Shown: one piece after another, positions 1-8,927 of the stretch
Numbering within the stretch: the stretch's first letter is position 1
Layout of the letters: each line of letters opens with the position of its first letter
Assembly: GCA_033283335.1 (NCBI GenBank)
Contig: JAWMQP010000005.1
Coordinates: 62,001-126,000 of the forward strand
Direction: 5' to 3'
DNA: 64,000 nucleotides
Source: Pseudomaricurvus sp033283335
GTDB taxonomy: Bacteria > Pseudomonadota > Gammaproteobacteria > Pseudomonadales > Cellvibrionaceae
The notes under the pieces: generated by a model
What the model was told of the DNA's origin: nothing
Seen by the model: the letters and a program-made list of their open reading frames with translations, nothing else
Database searches by the model: none
Translations under genes and position numbers: made by a program

Positions 1-393
1 CGCCATGATGGTTCTTGACAGCTCGCCTTCCAGGGCGCGCTGAAAATTGATTTTCTGGGCGAACTCCGTCATACCAAAATCGGATTCATTAAAGAGCTCA
101 AAACCATGCACTTCGTCGAATGCCACGCCCGACTCCATGACACTGATGCGTGCCTTGTGCACATCGGACTGACCCACGCTCACCACGCCCTCATGATGAT
201 CAATAAAATAACTGACTCCGCTTCGATCCAACTCGGCTGCAACCCGATTAATCTCCGCCTCGGTCAGATTGGTAAACAGCACTTCCTTACCATCGGATAG
301 TACCCACCAGATTCCCACCACCATAAACAACGCAATCGCAAGTCCAGCAAGCAGGACAAGAATTTGCTTTTTATTGTCTTCAAACACCATCAT
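1..393 (-). CDS. fliF: FliF, flagellar MS-ring protein (N-terminal part, cut by window edge)
   Basis: The first about 131 residues are visible. They begin with two Met codons (393 and 390), then a charged stretch and one membrane segment (about residues 11-32), followed by a YscJ/FliF-type periplasmic domain that includes the pattern LFTNLTEAEINRVAAELD. FliF builds the inner-membrane MS ring, the base on which rod, export gate and C ring assemble. It is the last visible gene of the flagellar run and follows fliE by 5 bp. The C-terminal membrane segment and the FliG-binding tail lie outside the window. The call rests on the family pattern and on the flagellar neighbours. Confidence 0.9.
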   Translation of the reverse strand, partial: MMVFEDNKKQILVLLAGLAIALFMVVGIWWVLSDGKEVLFTNLTEAEINRVAAELDRSGVSYFIDHHEGVVSVGQSDVHKARISVMESGVAFDEVHGFELFNESDFGMTEFAQKINFQRALEGELSRTIMA

Positions 394-398
394 CACCA

Positions 399-734
399 CT
401 ATAGCTGCATGCGCATCATTTCCTGATACGCTTCCAAGACCTTGTTTCTGAGCTGTAAGGAGAACTGGAAAGCAGTTTTTGATTTCTCCAGTGACAGCAT
501 GACTTCATGAAGATTTTCCGCTTCACCGGTCACCAACTTTTGCAAAGCCACTTCACCCTGCAAGACATCCTGATTCAACTGGTTCAGACCATTGGCTATC
601 AATTTTTCGAAGTCAGAAGGTCTGACCGAGTCCGAACGATTGAATTCGATTGGGCTTAGCTCCATTTCACCGATAGAACCAATGGCATCTATAGAACCAA
701 AGGCATCAATAGAGCCGATTGCATCAATAGTCAT
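399..734 (-). CDS. fliE: FliE, flagellar hook-basal body/rod junction protein
   Basis: 111 residues, the usual FliE length. The C-terminal half fits the family: a helix with ESLEKSKTAFQFSLQLRNKVLEAYQEMMRMQL-like chemistry (residues about 80-111), which is the region that packs on the MS ring and export gate. FliE links FliF to the proximal rod. Its start overlaps the flgC stop by 4 bp, so translation is probably coupled. The N-terminus is odd: three tandem copies of a hexapeptide of the form I-D-A-(I/F)-G-S (residues about 3-20), encoded by an 18-bp DNA repeat. This segment has no counterpart I know of in FliE and may be a slippage product that the flexible N-terminus tolerates. Confidence 0.9.
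   Translation of the reverse strand: MTIDAIGSIDAFGSIDAIGSIGEMELSPIEFNRSDSVRPSDFEKLIANGLNQLNQDVLQGEVALQKLVTGEAENLHEVMLSLEKSKTAFQFSLQLRNKVLEAYQEMMRMQL
673..726. repeat. 18-bp tandem repeat x3 in the 5' end of fliE
   Basis: Three imperfect 18-bp units (673-690, 691-708, 709-726; plus-strand form begins ATAGAACCAA) lie immediately next to the fliE start codon region. The unit length is a multiple of three, so each copy adds six residues without shifting the frame. Confidence 0.85.
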
Positions 735-1174
735 TTTGAACTTCCTATTTCAAGCGCATGCTGCAACATGGATTTACTGGCATTAATCACTTTGATATTG
801 GCCTCATAAGCCCTGGTTGCCGACATCATGGTCACCATCTCAGCAAGATGATCCACCGCCGGGTAATACACCATGCCTTCAGCATTGGCGTATGGATGAC
901 CAGGCTCATAGACCTTCTTTGGCAATTCGGTCGCGGTATCAACCGCAGACACCTTTACCCCGGCAGCTAAGGTTTCCTGAGAAAAGTGGTTCAAATACCC
1001 AGAGAAGTCCGCAGCGGTGATTGCTGATCCAGTGACCCGTACCGGACGATAAACAGTATCGGCGCTCGGTGCAGGCACATTTTCGTTGGCAATATTTTTG
1101 GCTACGGCTTCCATTCTTGCTTTTTCCAGCAATAAACCGCTGGCGCTGATCTCAAACACAGACATGTAATCCAT
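731..1174 (-). CDS. flgC: FlgC, flagellar proximal rod protein
   Basis: 147 residues, close to the family norm of about 135-145. It has the N-terminal rod/hook signature (ISASGLLLEKARMEAVAKNIAN, residues 9-30) and the conserved C-terminal helix (MVTMMSATRAYEANIKVINAS, about residues 113-133) that forms the coiled core of the rod. FlgC is exported by the flagellar type III gate and polymerises with FlgB, FlgF and FlgG. Its ATG shares one base with the flgB stop codon, and its stop overlaps the fliE start by 4 bp. The loop between the two conserved ends is ordinary in length. No anomaly seen. Confidence 0.95.
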   Translation of the reverse strand: MDYMSVFEISASGLLLEKARMEAVAKNIANENVPAPSADTVYRPVRVTGSAITAADFSGYLNHFSQETLAAGVKVSAVDTATELPKKVYEPGHPYANAEGMVYYPAVDHLAEMVTMMSATRAYEANIKVINASKSMLQHALEIGSSK

Positions 1175-1551
1175 TATCTTGACACCTCTCCGCTGATCGC
1201 CATCTTGTTCAGGCTGCCGTACTTGGCCATTCCCTCAAGGATGGCCTGATAGTGCAGTACCACCTCGTTCAATTTCGCCATTTCAAGATCCACTTGCACC
1301 TCGGAGAACTGAGATTTTCCCGTGAGGGCACCACTGGCAATATCCTGTTTCAGGCGCTGTAACTGATCGACCGAGCCATCGCCCTGCTGCAATGCCTGAG
1401 CAATCGCCTGTTCAAAGCTGACATGAGCTGGCTTGAACCCAGGCGTGTTGCTGTTCGCAATATTATTGGCGATCTGTTTCTGCTCCAGAGCCAAGGCGTC
1501 TAACGCAACCTCAGCAGCGGTTTTGACCGGTGAAAGTAAAACTCCTGACAT
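1174..1551 (-). CDS. flgB: FlgB, flagellar proximal rod protein
   Basis: 125 residues. The N-terminal segment contains the flagellar rod motif with IANNIANSNTPGFKPAHVSFE (residues about 27-47), and the C-terminal helix (LNEVVLHYQAILEGMAKYGSL) matches the FlgB end. FlgB is a proximal rod subunit secreted through FlhA/FlhB/FliP/FliQ/FliR. The start has an AGG-type ribosome site 8-10 bp upstream. It lies 8 bp downstream of flgI and overlaps flgC by one base, consistent with one transcript. Confidence 0.95.
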   Translation of the reverse strand: MSGVLLSPVKTAAEVALDALALEQKQIANNIANSNTPGFKPAHVSFEQAIAQALQQGDGSVDQLQRLKQDIASGALTGKSQFSEVQVDLEMAKLNEVVLHYQAILEGMAKYGSLNKMAISGEVSR

Positions 1552-1559
1552 AGCGATAC

Positions 1560-2669
1560 CTATTGAATAATCAACTCAGCGTGCAACGCGCCTGCCGTTT
1601 TCAGCGCCTGCATGATACTGATAATGTCCTGACTGGAAGCCTGCAACTTATTCAGGGAGACAACCAGATCCGATACGGTCGTCATACCTTTAATTTCAAC
1701 ATGTGCCGCCGCTTCCTCATTGACAGCCAGCTCCGAATTGGCGACGACGACGGTGTTCAACCCCCGGGAATAATTGCGACCTATAAAGCTGGGTTGTGAT
1801 GCTTCGTATTCGGTGCTGATGGTCACAGAAAGGTCGCCATGGGTGATGCTGGCTTTGGATACCATGACATCACCACCAGCAACCACGGTACCGGTTCGTT
1901 CGTTAACAACAACCCTGGCGTGTTTGTCAGGTTTCACCACTATCGATTCGGTTTGGGCAAGAAAGCCCCAGGGGTTATTACGGTAAATGTCGGGGATCTC
2001 AATACGATAGCGCCCTGGGTCAATCATATATGCCACTTGTCTGTTAAAGCTGCGATTGACCGTGTCGACAATAGTGCTAACGGTAGTGATATCTGGCTCA
2101 TGCAGCACATATTCCACCGAGCCGGATACCAACTGCTCGTCTCCGGGGAGATGCTTTTCCACCAGGGCACCATTGGGGATCGAAGCGGATGTCGGGTGAT
2201 TTTTTTGCACCATATTGCCATTGTATTCGTAACGGTAACCTCCAACGGACAAGACACCCTGACTGAGAGCGTAGATGCCGGAATCGGCACCCAGCAATGG
2301 CGTCATCAACAAGGTTCCACCCAGCAGACTTCTGGCATCGCCTATGGATGTTACATTGACATCCAGCTTGTCACCGGGCTGGGCATAAGCTGGCAGTTCT
2401 GCGGTGACCATCACGGCAGCCACGTTACGGCTCCGCATCTTGTCAGCGGGCAGGTTGACTCCGAGATTGCCCAGCGTATTACTCATTGACTGCAGAGTGA
2501 GACGGCTATTGGCGGTATCCCCCGTCCCCGCAAGTCCCGTTACCAGTCCATAACCCACCAGTAAATTGGGGCGATCCGACTTTATGCGTGACAGGTTTTT
2601 CAGTTTTACCCCTTCGGCCACACTCCCCTGAATTACCAACGCCAGAATCAACAGCAACACCGATCTCAT
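1560..2669 (-). CDS. flgI: FlgI, flagellar P-ring protein
   Basis: About 369 residues from ATG at 2669, chosen over the in-frame GTG at 2675 because AGGGGG sits at the right distance from the ATG. A Sec signal peptide (about residues 1-18) is followed by the FlgI start KLKNLSRIKSDRPN and the conserved LVGYGLVTGLAGTGD block. The C-terminus keeps the V(A/V)NERTGTVVAGGDV and SDLVVSLNKL blocks. FlgI forms the P ring in the peptidoglycan layer and needs the chaperone FlgA, encoded two genes upstream. Full length for the family. Confidence 0.96.
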   Translation of the reverse strand: MRSVLLLILALVIQGSVAEGVKLKNLSRIKSDRPNLLVGYGLVTGLAGTGDTANSRLTLQSMSNTLGNLGVNLPADKMRSRNVAAVMVTAELPAYAQPGDKLDVNVTSIGDARSLLGGTLLMTPLLGADSGIYALSQGVLSVGGYRYEYNGNMVQKNHPTSASIPNGALVEKHLPGDEQLVSGSVEYVLHEPDITTVSTIVDTVNRSFNRQVAYMIDPGRYRIEIPDIYRNNPWGFLAQTESIVVKPDKHARVVVNERTGTVVAGGDVMVSKASITHGDLSVTISTEYEASQPSFIGRNYSRGLNTVVVANSELAVNEEAAAHVEIKGMTTVSDLVVSLNKLQASSQDIISIMQALKTAGALHAELIIQ

Positions 2670-2678
2670 ACCCACCCC

Positions 2679-3239
2679 CTAAAACAACAAGCCAAACAAC
2701 CGGGTCAGAACCCCGGGCTTTTCACGATGGCTGAGCAGCCCCTCCCCCAGGAACTCGATTTCCGAGTCGGCTAACCGGGAGGAGATAATGGTATTGTCAT
2801 CACTGATATCCCGTGTACGAGCACGCCCCCGCACACTGATCAGCTGGATTTCATTGTTCAGGGATATTCTCTGCCGACCCTCAATCTGAAATTCTTCGCT
2901 GTCGATAACACGGACCACCGTGGCAGTAACTCGAGCAATTACCTTCCCGGACCTGGTCTCGACGCCACCGCCATTGAATTGACTTTCAGCATCGACGCCT
3001 GCGCCCACGCTGTTTATGGTATCGAATGCCCCCAATGAAATACTGGAGTCCTTGTTAGTCGTCGTATCGGTACGGCTGGTGGCACTGGCGCTCTCATAGA
3101 TCAGCACCGTCACTACGTCACCGACATTGGTCGCCTTATGATCACTGACCAGAGCCCGGAAACTGGCTTCCTGATACAAACTGCCAGCACAAGCCATCCA
3201 GGGTAATGACGCGCACAAAATCGCTAATACAAATCGCAT
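2679..3239 (-). CDS. flgH: FlgH, flagellar L-ring protein
   Basis: 186 residues, somewhat shorter than enterobacterial FlgH (about 230). After a short hydrophobic leader it has SLYQEASFRALVSDHKATNVGDVVTVLIYESA, then the EIEGRQRISLNNEIQ-type core and a C-terminal GVLTRLFGLLF, all typical of FlgH. FlgH makes the outer-membrane L ring and is normally a lipoprotein. Cys17 follows W-M-A, which is a poor lipobox, so either the lipid site is atypical or cleavage is by signal peptidase I. It sits 9 bp from flgI and 5 bp from flgA. Confidence 0.93.
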   Translation of the reverse strand: MRFVLAILCASLPWMACAGSLYQEASFRALVSDHKATNVGDVVTVLIYESASATSRTDTTTNKDSSISLGAFDTINSVGAGVDAESQFNGGGVETRSGKVIARVTATVVRVIDSEEFQIEGRQRISLNNEIQLISVRGRARTRDISDDNTIISSRLADSEIEFLGEGLLSHREKPGVLTRLFGLLF

Positions 3240-3244
3240 AAAAA

Positions 3245-4195
3245 TTACCTTGCCACTCTTACCAACCCCGGACTGACCACAATGCCCGAGTACGCTTCAC
3301 CGCTGGCATCGTTTTTCAACACCACCCGACTGTTTATATCACCGTCCGACTGGGCCACAGCCATACGGCTAACCCTTATGGCGCCTTGCTCAGCCACCAC
3401 TTTCACTCGCTGGCCTTTGAAAACGGGCGGAATCAGCTCAACATCATCAAGTTGCAGAACGGCACCGGCGCGCACATTTTTTAACAACCGGTAGCCGGAC
3501 AACTCCGCCAACGCACGGCCCTTCAATTCGCACCGGTGACAAGGCCAATTACCTGGCACTACATCGTCCGCTGTTAAAATATGCCCTGCGGACAGATTCT
3601 GTTTTGTCTTCAAGCCCGGCATACGAATAGTCAGTTGATACCAAACCGGGATATTTTTTACTTTCCGGCTATCCACATAGAAGCTCACCCACAGGACGTT
3701 GCGACCAGCACTGAACTCATGCGGCGACTGAACTTCCAGACGTAAACTGCCTGTTGGCAACTGCAATTGTCGATAGCTACCCACTATGGAAAACTCAGTA
3801 TCAACCGACGATGTCTGCAGCTTGTTCTCAATATGCTGTGCAGCATGAGCAACATACTGATCGGCTTCAATCGACTGCCCCATTTCGAGTACTGTGATGT
3901 ATTGAGCCGGGATGCGGCCGACCTTGCAATGCCCCTGCAACAGTCGGTACACCCTCGCGACCGGGATCTTTGCCTTTCTAGAGGGCAACACACCGTCCAG
4001 TATCACAATACGTTGCAAGCGTGTTTTTATGACAGATTGCTGTTCTGGAATCCGCACCACTTCGTCCAGTGTCACCTTGCCATCATCATTATTGATTGAG
4101 GACAGCACCTCACAGGACAAAAGTTGATTATCAGCTACTGCTTGTTCAACCTGCAGATTAACGACGCAGATTATTAACCATATCCAGAATTTCAT
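3245..4195 (-). CDS. flgA: FlgA, P-ring assembly chaperone
   Basis: About 316 residues from ATG at 4195. An upstream in-frame ATG at 4219 lacks a ribosome site, whereas AGG precedes the chosen one. A signal peptide (residues 1-21) leads into an N-terminal domain, and the C-terminal third is the SAF-type domain with LSAGHILTADDVVPG, LKNVRAGAVLQLDDV and VRVVAEQGAIRVSRMAVAQSDG-like blocks. FlgA is the periplasmic chaperone that lets FlgI form the P ring. It is longer than E. coli FlgA (219 residues), with the extra length in the N-terminal half. Its start lies inside the end of flgG (about 38 bp overlap). Confidence 0.9.
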   Translation of the reverse strand: MKFWIWLIICVVNLQVEQAVADNQLLSCEVLSSINNDDGKVTLDEVVRIPEQQSVIKTRLQRIVILDGVLPSRKAKIPVARVYRLLQGHCKVGRIPAQYITVLEMGQSIEADQYVAHAAQHIENKLQTSSVDTEFSIVGSYRQLQLPTGSLRLEVQSPHEFSAGRNVLWVSFYVDSRKVKNIPVWYQLTIRMPGLKTKQNLSAGHILTADDVVPGNWPCHRCELKGRALAELSGYRLLKNVRAGAVLQLDDVELIPPVFKGQRVKVVAEQGAIRVSRMAVAQSDGDINSRVVLKNDASGEAYSGIVVSPGLVRVAR

Positions 4196-4937
4196 CAGAT
4201 GCCTGCAATACTTTTGCATTCAACTGATAAGCCCGCTGTGCCATCATCAGTCCTGTCATCTCTTCTACCATCGATACATTGGCACCTTCCAGATAACCCT
4301 GCGCCAAGGCCCCTGTTCCCTGCTCTCCCGGACGGGAGTAGAGAACATCACCAGATTCCATGGTTGCGGCGTACAGGTTTCCACCCAGCGACTGCAGACC
4401 TGACTCATTGATGAAATATCCCAGGTCCAGCTGTGCCAGTTCCTGCATGACGCCGGTGTCATCCAACTGCGCTGAGACAATACCGTCTGGACTGATTTCC
4501 ACACGCCGGGCATCGATAGGAATTTGAATCATGGCGCTTAATGGATACCCCTCTGCCGAGGTCAGAAACCCCTCACTGTCTATCTGCAGAGCACCGTGCC
4601 GGCTATAAGTGTAACTGCCGTCGGGCAGTAGGAATTCCAAAAAGCCTTTGCCCTTGATGGCAATATCGAAACTGTTGTCGGTCTTTTTAAGATCTCCGGG
4701 TGAGAAATCCCGAAAGGGCAGTGCCACCGCAGAACCAATGCCCTTGCCATCCGCATAGTGCATGGCTGCGGCAGAAACCTGTTGACGAGCATCTACGGAG
4801 CGCATCAAGTCCTGAAAATTGATACGTTCTTTTTTGAACCCCATTGTATTGATATTGGCAAGGTTGTTTGCGATAGCATCAACTTGCTGCTGATGCGCAT
4901 TCATCCCGGTAACGGAGATAAAGAGAGAATCGATCAT
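4158..4937 (-). CDS. flgG: FlgG, flagellar distal rod protein
   Basis: 259 residues, the family size. It shows the N-terminal LFISVTGMNAHQQQVDAIANNLANINTMGFKK signature, the DNSFDIAIKGKGFLEF block and the C-terminal EMTGLMMAQRAYQLNAKVLQASDEILDMVNNLRR helix. FlgG forms the distal rod that passes through the P and L rings encoded just downstream. A strong AGGGAAAG ribosome site precedes the ATG. It lies 8 bp from flgF. Confidence 0.96.
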   Translation of the reverse strand: MIDSLFISVTGMNAHQQQVDAIANNLANINTMGFKKERINFQDLMRSVDARQQVSAAAMHYADGKGIGSAVALPFRDFSPGDLKKTDNSFDIAIKGKGFLEFLLPDGSYTYSRHGALQIDSEGFLTSAEGYPLSAMIQIPIDARRVEISPDGIVSAQLDDTGVMQELAQLDLGYFINESGLQSLGGNLYAATMESGDVLYSRPGEQGTGALAQGYLEGANVSMVEEMTGLMMAQRAYQLNAKVLQASDEILDMVNNLRR

Positions 4938-4945
4938 AGCTTTCC

Positions 4946-5623
4946 CTAGAATTGACCTAAATTCGACAGGGCTTCTGACATCATTCCATCGTAAGCCTGG
5001 ATAATTTTTTGGCTGGCCTCCATTTGTCGCATGGTCGCCATTAACTTCACCATTTCATAGGCGGCATCAACATTGGAGTTTTCAAGCATACCCTGACGTA
5101 CACCACTGACAGTACTGCTCACGGGTAGAGGAAAATCACTGGCAAACAAGCCTGCACCGACAACACGCAGTGAATTCGCAGTCGTATTTTCCACTAACTC
5201 CAACTGCCCGAAGCGATCTTGGCCAGACCAAATAGTGCCATCAGAATCAATTCTTACTTCAGAAGAAGGCAGGTTTACCGGTGACCCACCAACCGACACG
5301 GGAAGCCCCTGAGCGGAAACCAATTGTCCCTGTGCATCCAGGAACAAACGACCGTTCCGGGTATAGACAGCTCCAGCATGGCCAAGCAGTTTTAATAAAC
5401 TGCCTCCGGGCAAAGCGACATCTAGGGCCCGGTTGGTGGACAGTAACGTTCCTGGAGAGAGATCGGGTTGTGATCCACTAGCGCCGTCGGTTTGTTGAGA
5501 CGCAATATAGATGTGACGGCTGAAAGCCGGCGTATTGATGTTGGCGAGGTTGTTCCCAACAACCTCCACCTGCTGCATTCCAGCTCTGATGCTGGATTCA
5601 GCTACCCCCAGTATATTATCCAC
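4946..5623 (-). CDS. flgF: FlgF, flagellar proximal rod protein (GTG start)
   Basis: 225 residues starting with GTG behind TTAGGGAAG. The N-terminal motif (VVGNNLANINTPAFSRH) and C-terminal helix (NVDAAYEMVKLMATMRQMEASQKIIQAYDGMMSEALSNLG) place it in the FlgF/FlgG rod family. The position directly upstream of flgG and the shorter, divergent core argue for FlgF rather than a second FlgG. It starts a subcluster separated from flhA by 179 bp, the only sizeable gap in the flagellar run, where a candidate promoter can be drawn. Confidence 0.88.
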   Translation of the reverse strand: MDNILGVAESSIRAGMQQVEVVGNNLANINTPAFSRHIYIASQQTDGASGSQPDLSPGTLLSTNRALDVALPGGSLLKLLGHAGAVYTRNGRLFLDAQGQLVSAQGLPVSVGGSPVNLPSSEVRIDSDGTIWSGQDRFGQLELVENTTANSLRVVGAGLFASDFPLPVSSTVSGVRQGMLENSNVDAAYEMVKLMATMRQMEASQKIIQAYDGMMSEALSNLGQF

Positions 5624-5726
5624 AAGCTTCCCTAAAATCCCTGTGCTAAAAATCAGCGATCAACCCTAATCATTCTTTTTTTTGGGTTGATAAACTATCT
5701 GGTCTTGATACATCCTTTGGTGGCAG

Positions 5727-5754
5727 ATTATAACGCATTTAAGAGTGCCTACAA
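5727..5754 (-). promoter_or_regulatory. Candidate sigma70-like promoter for the flgF-to-fliF subcluster
   Basis: On the minus strand a perfect TATAAT (5727-5732) lies 16 bp downstream of TTGTAG (5749-5754), about 100 bp before flgF. The -35 is poor and the spacer is one short. A GGCAC-like sigma54 half-site overlaps it but its GC partner is displaced by one base, so I do not call a sigma54 promoter. Confidence 0.35.
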
Positions 5755-5802
5755 TCTGCAATGTGGATCGAATGACACAAAAAACATTAAGTGATTAGTG
5801 TG

Positions 5803-7851
5803 TCACACATTAATTACTCCAAATGATTTCACACTGACACCGCTGCTGACTTCATTCATCGACAACACAGCAAGAGCAGGTAGCGGCCTACCGGTAAACA
5901 TCCTTACATTTTGACGCAATTCAGGTCCACACAAGAGCACCGGGCTCAAATTTGCTTTCATCATTTTTTCAACACCAGCGGCCAGTCTTGTTACAACCTG
6001 TTCAGCAAATTTCGGATCCAATCGCAGGCCTGCACTACCCGCTTCACCCTGCAGGGATGTTGCCATAGTCTTTTCAATAGCCGGATCCAGGACCAATACA
6101 TACAATTCATTTTCGGCATTCGCCAGTGACTGACAAATCAAGGGCGCCAGGCGCTTGCGAACAGCCTCCACCTGTATGGTGGTATCTTTTGTCACTTTGG
6201 CTTTATCCACCAGCACTTCCAGAATCTGATCAATGCTGCGAATGGATATCCGTTCAGCCAACAGGAGTTGCAGAACTTTCTGTATATCTGAAATGGACAT
6301 CAGCGCAGGGACCAACTCGTCAACCAGACTTGCATGCCTAGAACGAACCTGCTCCACCAGCCGCTCCGTCTCCTGACGGCTGAGAATTTCTGCGGCGTGC
6401 ATTCGGAAAATCTCACCCAAATGGGTTATCAACACAGTTTCCGGATCAACCAGGGTGTAACCTCTCTTCGCCGCCTCGACCTTCTGTTCCTCAGGAATCC
6501 AAATCGCAGGGAGACCATAGGTTGGCTCTTTGGTGGTGATCCCCTCTAGCGACTCTTTTGCCCCACCAGAATTAATGGCCATCAACCTGTCCGTATAAAT
6601 CTCACCCGTTGCCACCCGCGCGCCGTTGAGACTCACCTGATATTGATTGGGTTCAATCTTCCTCGAATCCTTAATGCGCACTTTTGGAATCACCAATCCG
6701 GACTCCATGGCATACTGTTTTCGATAGGCGACAATACGGTTCATCATCGGGCCGTCATTGTCCACCAAACCAACCAGAGCCTTGCCAACCTCTATCACAA
6801 CCGGCTCCACCACCAGAGAGCTGTAGATATCTTCACTGGCATCTTCCCCCGTGCTGCCTTCATCATCCGCCTCTTGCTCGACACCTTCCTGCTTGCTTTG
6901 AGACAGGGCGTAGTAAGCAAGGCCGCCGACCAGCAGCAGCACCAACAACACGGGTAGGGCCGGTATCCCTGGCAGGGCCAGCATCAGCAACAAACCGATG
7001 CCGATCATCACCAGAATCTTCGGATAGGCAGTGATTTGACCGGAAATCTCCTTGCTTAAAAAGGCATCCGATGCCGCCCGCGTAACGATAATTCCAGTAC
7101 CGGTGGAAATAATCAGTGCAGGAATCTGCGTCACAATCCCGTCACCCACTGTCAACAAGGTGTAAGTGTGCAGTGCTTCGCCCCACGACAACCCCAGCTG
7201 GGCGACACCAATCGTCAATCCGCCGATGATATCGATCAGGATAATAATAATACCGGCAATAGCATCCCCTTTAACGAACTTGCTGGCGCCATCCATGGCA
7301 CCGTAAAAGTTACCTTCCTTCTCAATTTCCTTGCGTCGTCGCTGCGCTTCTTTTTCGTCAATGATGCCGATATTCATATCGGCATCGATACTCATCTGCT
7401 TACCGGGCATTGAGTCAAGGGTGAAGCGGGCGGCCACCTCGGCAACCCTTTGGGCACCATTGGTTACCACCACATACTGCACCACGATCAAAACCACAAA
7501 CACAATCAAGCCGATCACGTAATTACCGGCCACAACATGTGTCCCAATGGCCTCAATCACTTTACCCGCATCACCATCGCTCAGAATCAACCGGGTGGCG
7601 GCTATATTGAGCGACAAACGAAATAGCGTTGCAATTAATAGCAGCGACGGAAAGGTGGAAAATCGCAGCGGCTTATCCACGTAAAAGGTCAGCAGTAAAA
7701 TCAGCAGCGCAAAGCTGAGGTTCAGCACCAGTAACAGATCCAGCAACCACGGCGGGATAGGGGTGAACAACACCATTAAAATTCCGACCATCGCCACCAC
7801 CAGGGCAATATCAGACTGCTGGGATAAGTTTTTACGCAATTGCTCAAACAT
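5803..7851 (-). CDS. flhA: FlhA, flagellar type III export gate protein
   Basis: 682 residues, the normal size. About seven to eight membrane segments fill residues 17-320, with the conserved cytoplasmic FHIPEP loop containing MPGKQMSIDADMNIGIIDEKEAQRRRKEIEKEGNFYGAMDGASKFVKGD. The C-terminal half (from about 345) is the cytoplasmic nonameric ring that docks chaperone-substrate complexes. FlhA couples proton flow to export of rod, hook and filament subunits. The AGGACA ribosome site precedes ATG at 7851, and it follows flhB by 3 bp. All regions expected of FlhA are present; no non-flagellar (SctV) trait is obvious. Confidence 0.97.
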   Translation of the reverse strand: MFEQLRKNLSQQSDIALVVAMVGILMVLFTPIPPWLLDLLLVLNLSFALLILLLTFYVDKPLRFSTFPSLLLIATLFRLSLNIAATRLILSDGDAGKVIEAIGTHVVAGNYVIGLIVFVVLIVVQYVVVTNGAQRVAEVAARFTLDSMPGKQMSIDADMNIGIIDEKEAQRRRKEIEKEGNFYGAMDGASKFVKGDAIAGIIIILIDIIGGLTIGVAQLGLSWGEALHTYTLLTVGDGIVTQIPALIISTGTGIIVTRAASDAFLSKEISGQITAYPKILVMIGIGLLLMLALPGIPALPVLLVLLLVGGLAYYALSQSKQEGVEQEADDEGSTGEDASEDIYSSLVVEPVVIEVGKALVGLVDNDGPMMNRIVAYRKQYAMESGLVIPKVRIKDSRKIEPNQYQVSLNGARVATGEIYTDRLMAINSGGAKESLEGITTKEPTYGLPAIWIPEEQKVEAAKRGYTLVDPETVLITHLGEIFRMHAAEILSRQETERLVEQVRSRHASLVDELVPALMSISDIQKVLQLLLAERISIRSIDQILEVLVDKAKVTKDTTIQVEAVRKRLAPLICQSLANAENELYVLVLDPAIEKTMATSLQGEAGSAGLRLDPKFAEQVVTRLAAGVEKMMKANLSPVLLCGPELRQNVRMFTGRPLPALAVLSMNEVSSGVSVKSFGVINV

Positions 7852-7854
7852 GGT

Positions 7855-8925
7855 TTATTGTCCTGTCATACTCCGTTGCCGGTAAGACCAAAGCAGTATC
7901 CGGGCAACAACCGCAAACAGATCTGCCGGTATAGGCTGGTCAATGCCGGCCTGACGATACAGACGTCTCGCCAATCGTTTGTTTTCCACCAGTGGCACAT
8001 TGGCTTCACGGGCTGCTTTGCGCATCAACATCGCGACCTCACCCGCCCCTTTGGCGTACACCACCGGGGCGGCCATACGCTCCCTGTCGTACTTCAGTGC
8101 CACCGACAAATGAGTTGGATTGGTGATGACCACGTCGGCATCTGGCGTACGCTGTACCGTACCTGCGCGCTTGGCTGCCTGCCGCTGCAGCTCTTTGATC
8201 TTGGCCTTGACTTTAGGATCACCATCGCGACGCTTTACCTCGTCCTTCACTTCGCGACGACTCATCATCATATTGTTGCCGAACTCCCACCGTACGAATA
8301 TAAGATCCACAGCAACAATCAGGAACATGACCCCCAGCAGGGTAAACACCAGGGTTAACAGCAAATCGACCAGCAAGCTGGGATAAGCCTGAACATCCAC
8401 ATCCAACAGCGCCATCAATGATGGTAGTGACGCCTTTACCAGCAAATAGGTCGCGCCACACACCAGCAGAAGCTTTATGATATTTTTTACCGTTTCATAG
8501 ACGGTCCTGAAGCTGAACAGTCGCTTGAATCCATTAACCGGATTGAGCTTATCGAAATTGGGCTTAAGCGGAAAAACACTGAATATGGGACCGGTCTGAA
8601 AGATATTCGCAACAGCACCAACCACCAAAAGCGCCAAAATGAAAACTGCAAAAATGGAAAACAATTGCAGAGTGGTTGAAGCAAACAGATGCATAAAGGA
8701 GTCCACACTCAGTGGTACAGCTCCAGCCCTGCCCAACAATTCCGCACTGATGGCAAGCTGTCCGGCCAACAGCTTTTTCCAGCTGACAAATGCGACACCT
8801 GCGACTACCATCAATATTAACCAGGAGGACAGCTCCAGACTCTTCGCCACCTGGCCTCGCTTTCTGGCTTCCTGCAGTTTAAACGGTGTCGCCTTTTCTG
8901 ATCGATCCTGATCCTGCTCAGCCAT
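7855..8925 (-). CDS. flhB: FlhB, export gate and substrate-specificity switch
   Basis: 356 residues. The typical N-terminus (DRSEKATPFKLQEARKRGQVAKS) precedes four membrane segments (about 30-210) and a cytoplasmic domain with the autocleavage motif N-P-T-H (in VVITNPTHLSVALKYD, about residue 265), which controls the switch from rod/hook to filament export. The KAGEVA-like block and C-terminal IPADLFAVVARILLW fit. Intact cleavage site implies an active switch protein. Packed 2 bp from fliR and 3 bp from flhA. Confidence 0.97.
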   Translation of the reverse strand: MAEQDQDRSEKATPFKLQEARKRGQVAKSLELSSWLILMVVAGVAFVSWKKLLAGQLAISAELLGRAGAVPLSVDSFMHLFASTTLQLFSIFAVFILALLVVGAVANIFQTGPIFSVFPLKPNFDKLNPVNGFKRLFSFRTVYETVKNIIKLLLVCGATYLLVKASLPSLMALLDVDVQAYPSLLVDLLLTLVFTLLGVMFLIVAVDLIFVRWEFGNNMMMSRREVKDEVKRRDGDPKVKAKIKELQRQAAKRAGTVQRTPDADVVITNPTHLSVALKYDRERMAAPVVYAKGAGEVAMLMRKAAREANVPLVENKRLARRLYRQAGIDQPIPADLFAVVARILLWSYRQRSMTGQ

Positions 8926-8927
8926 AT

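Noticed and set aside
1839..2489. A 216-residue open frame on the plus strand
   Set aside because: Antisense to flgI, an intact and well-conserved gene.
5735..5750. sigma54-type site before flgF
   Set aside because: GGCAC is present but the GC element is one base out of register, so the spacing is wrong.
5791..5815. Imperfect palindrome ATTAGTGTGTCACACATTAAT across the flhA stop, split as two halves
   Set aside because: It overlaps coding sequence and could be chance; no other copy seen in the window.
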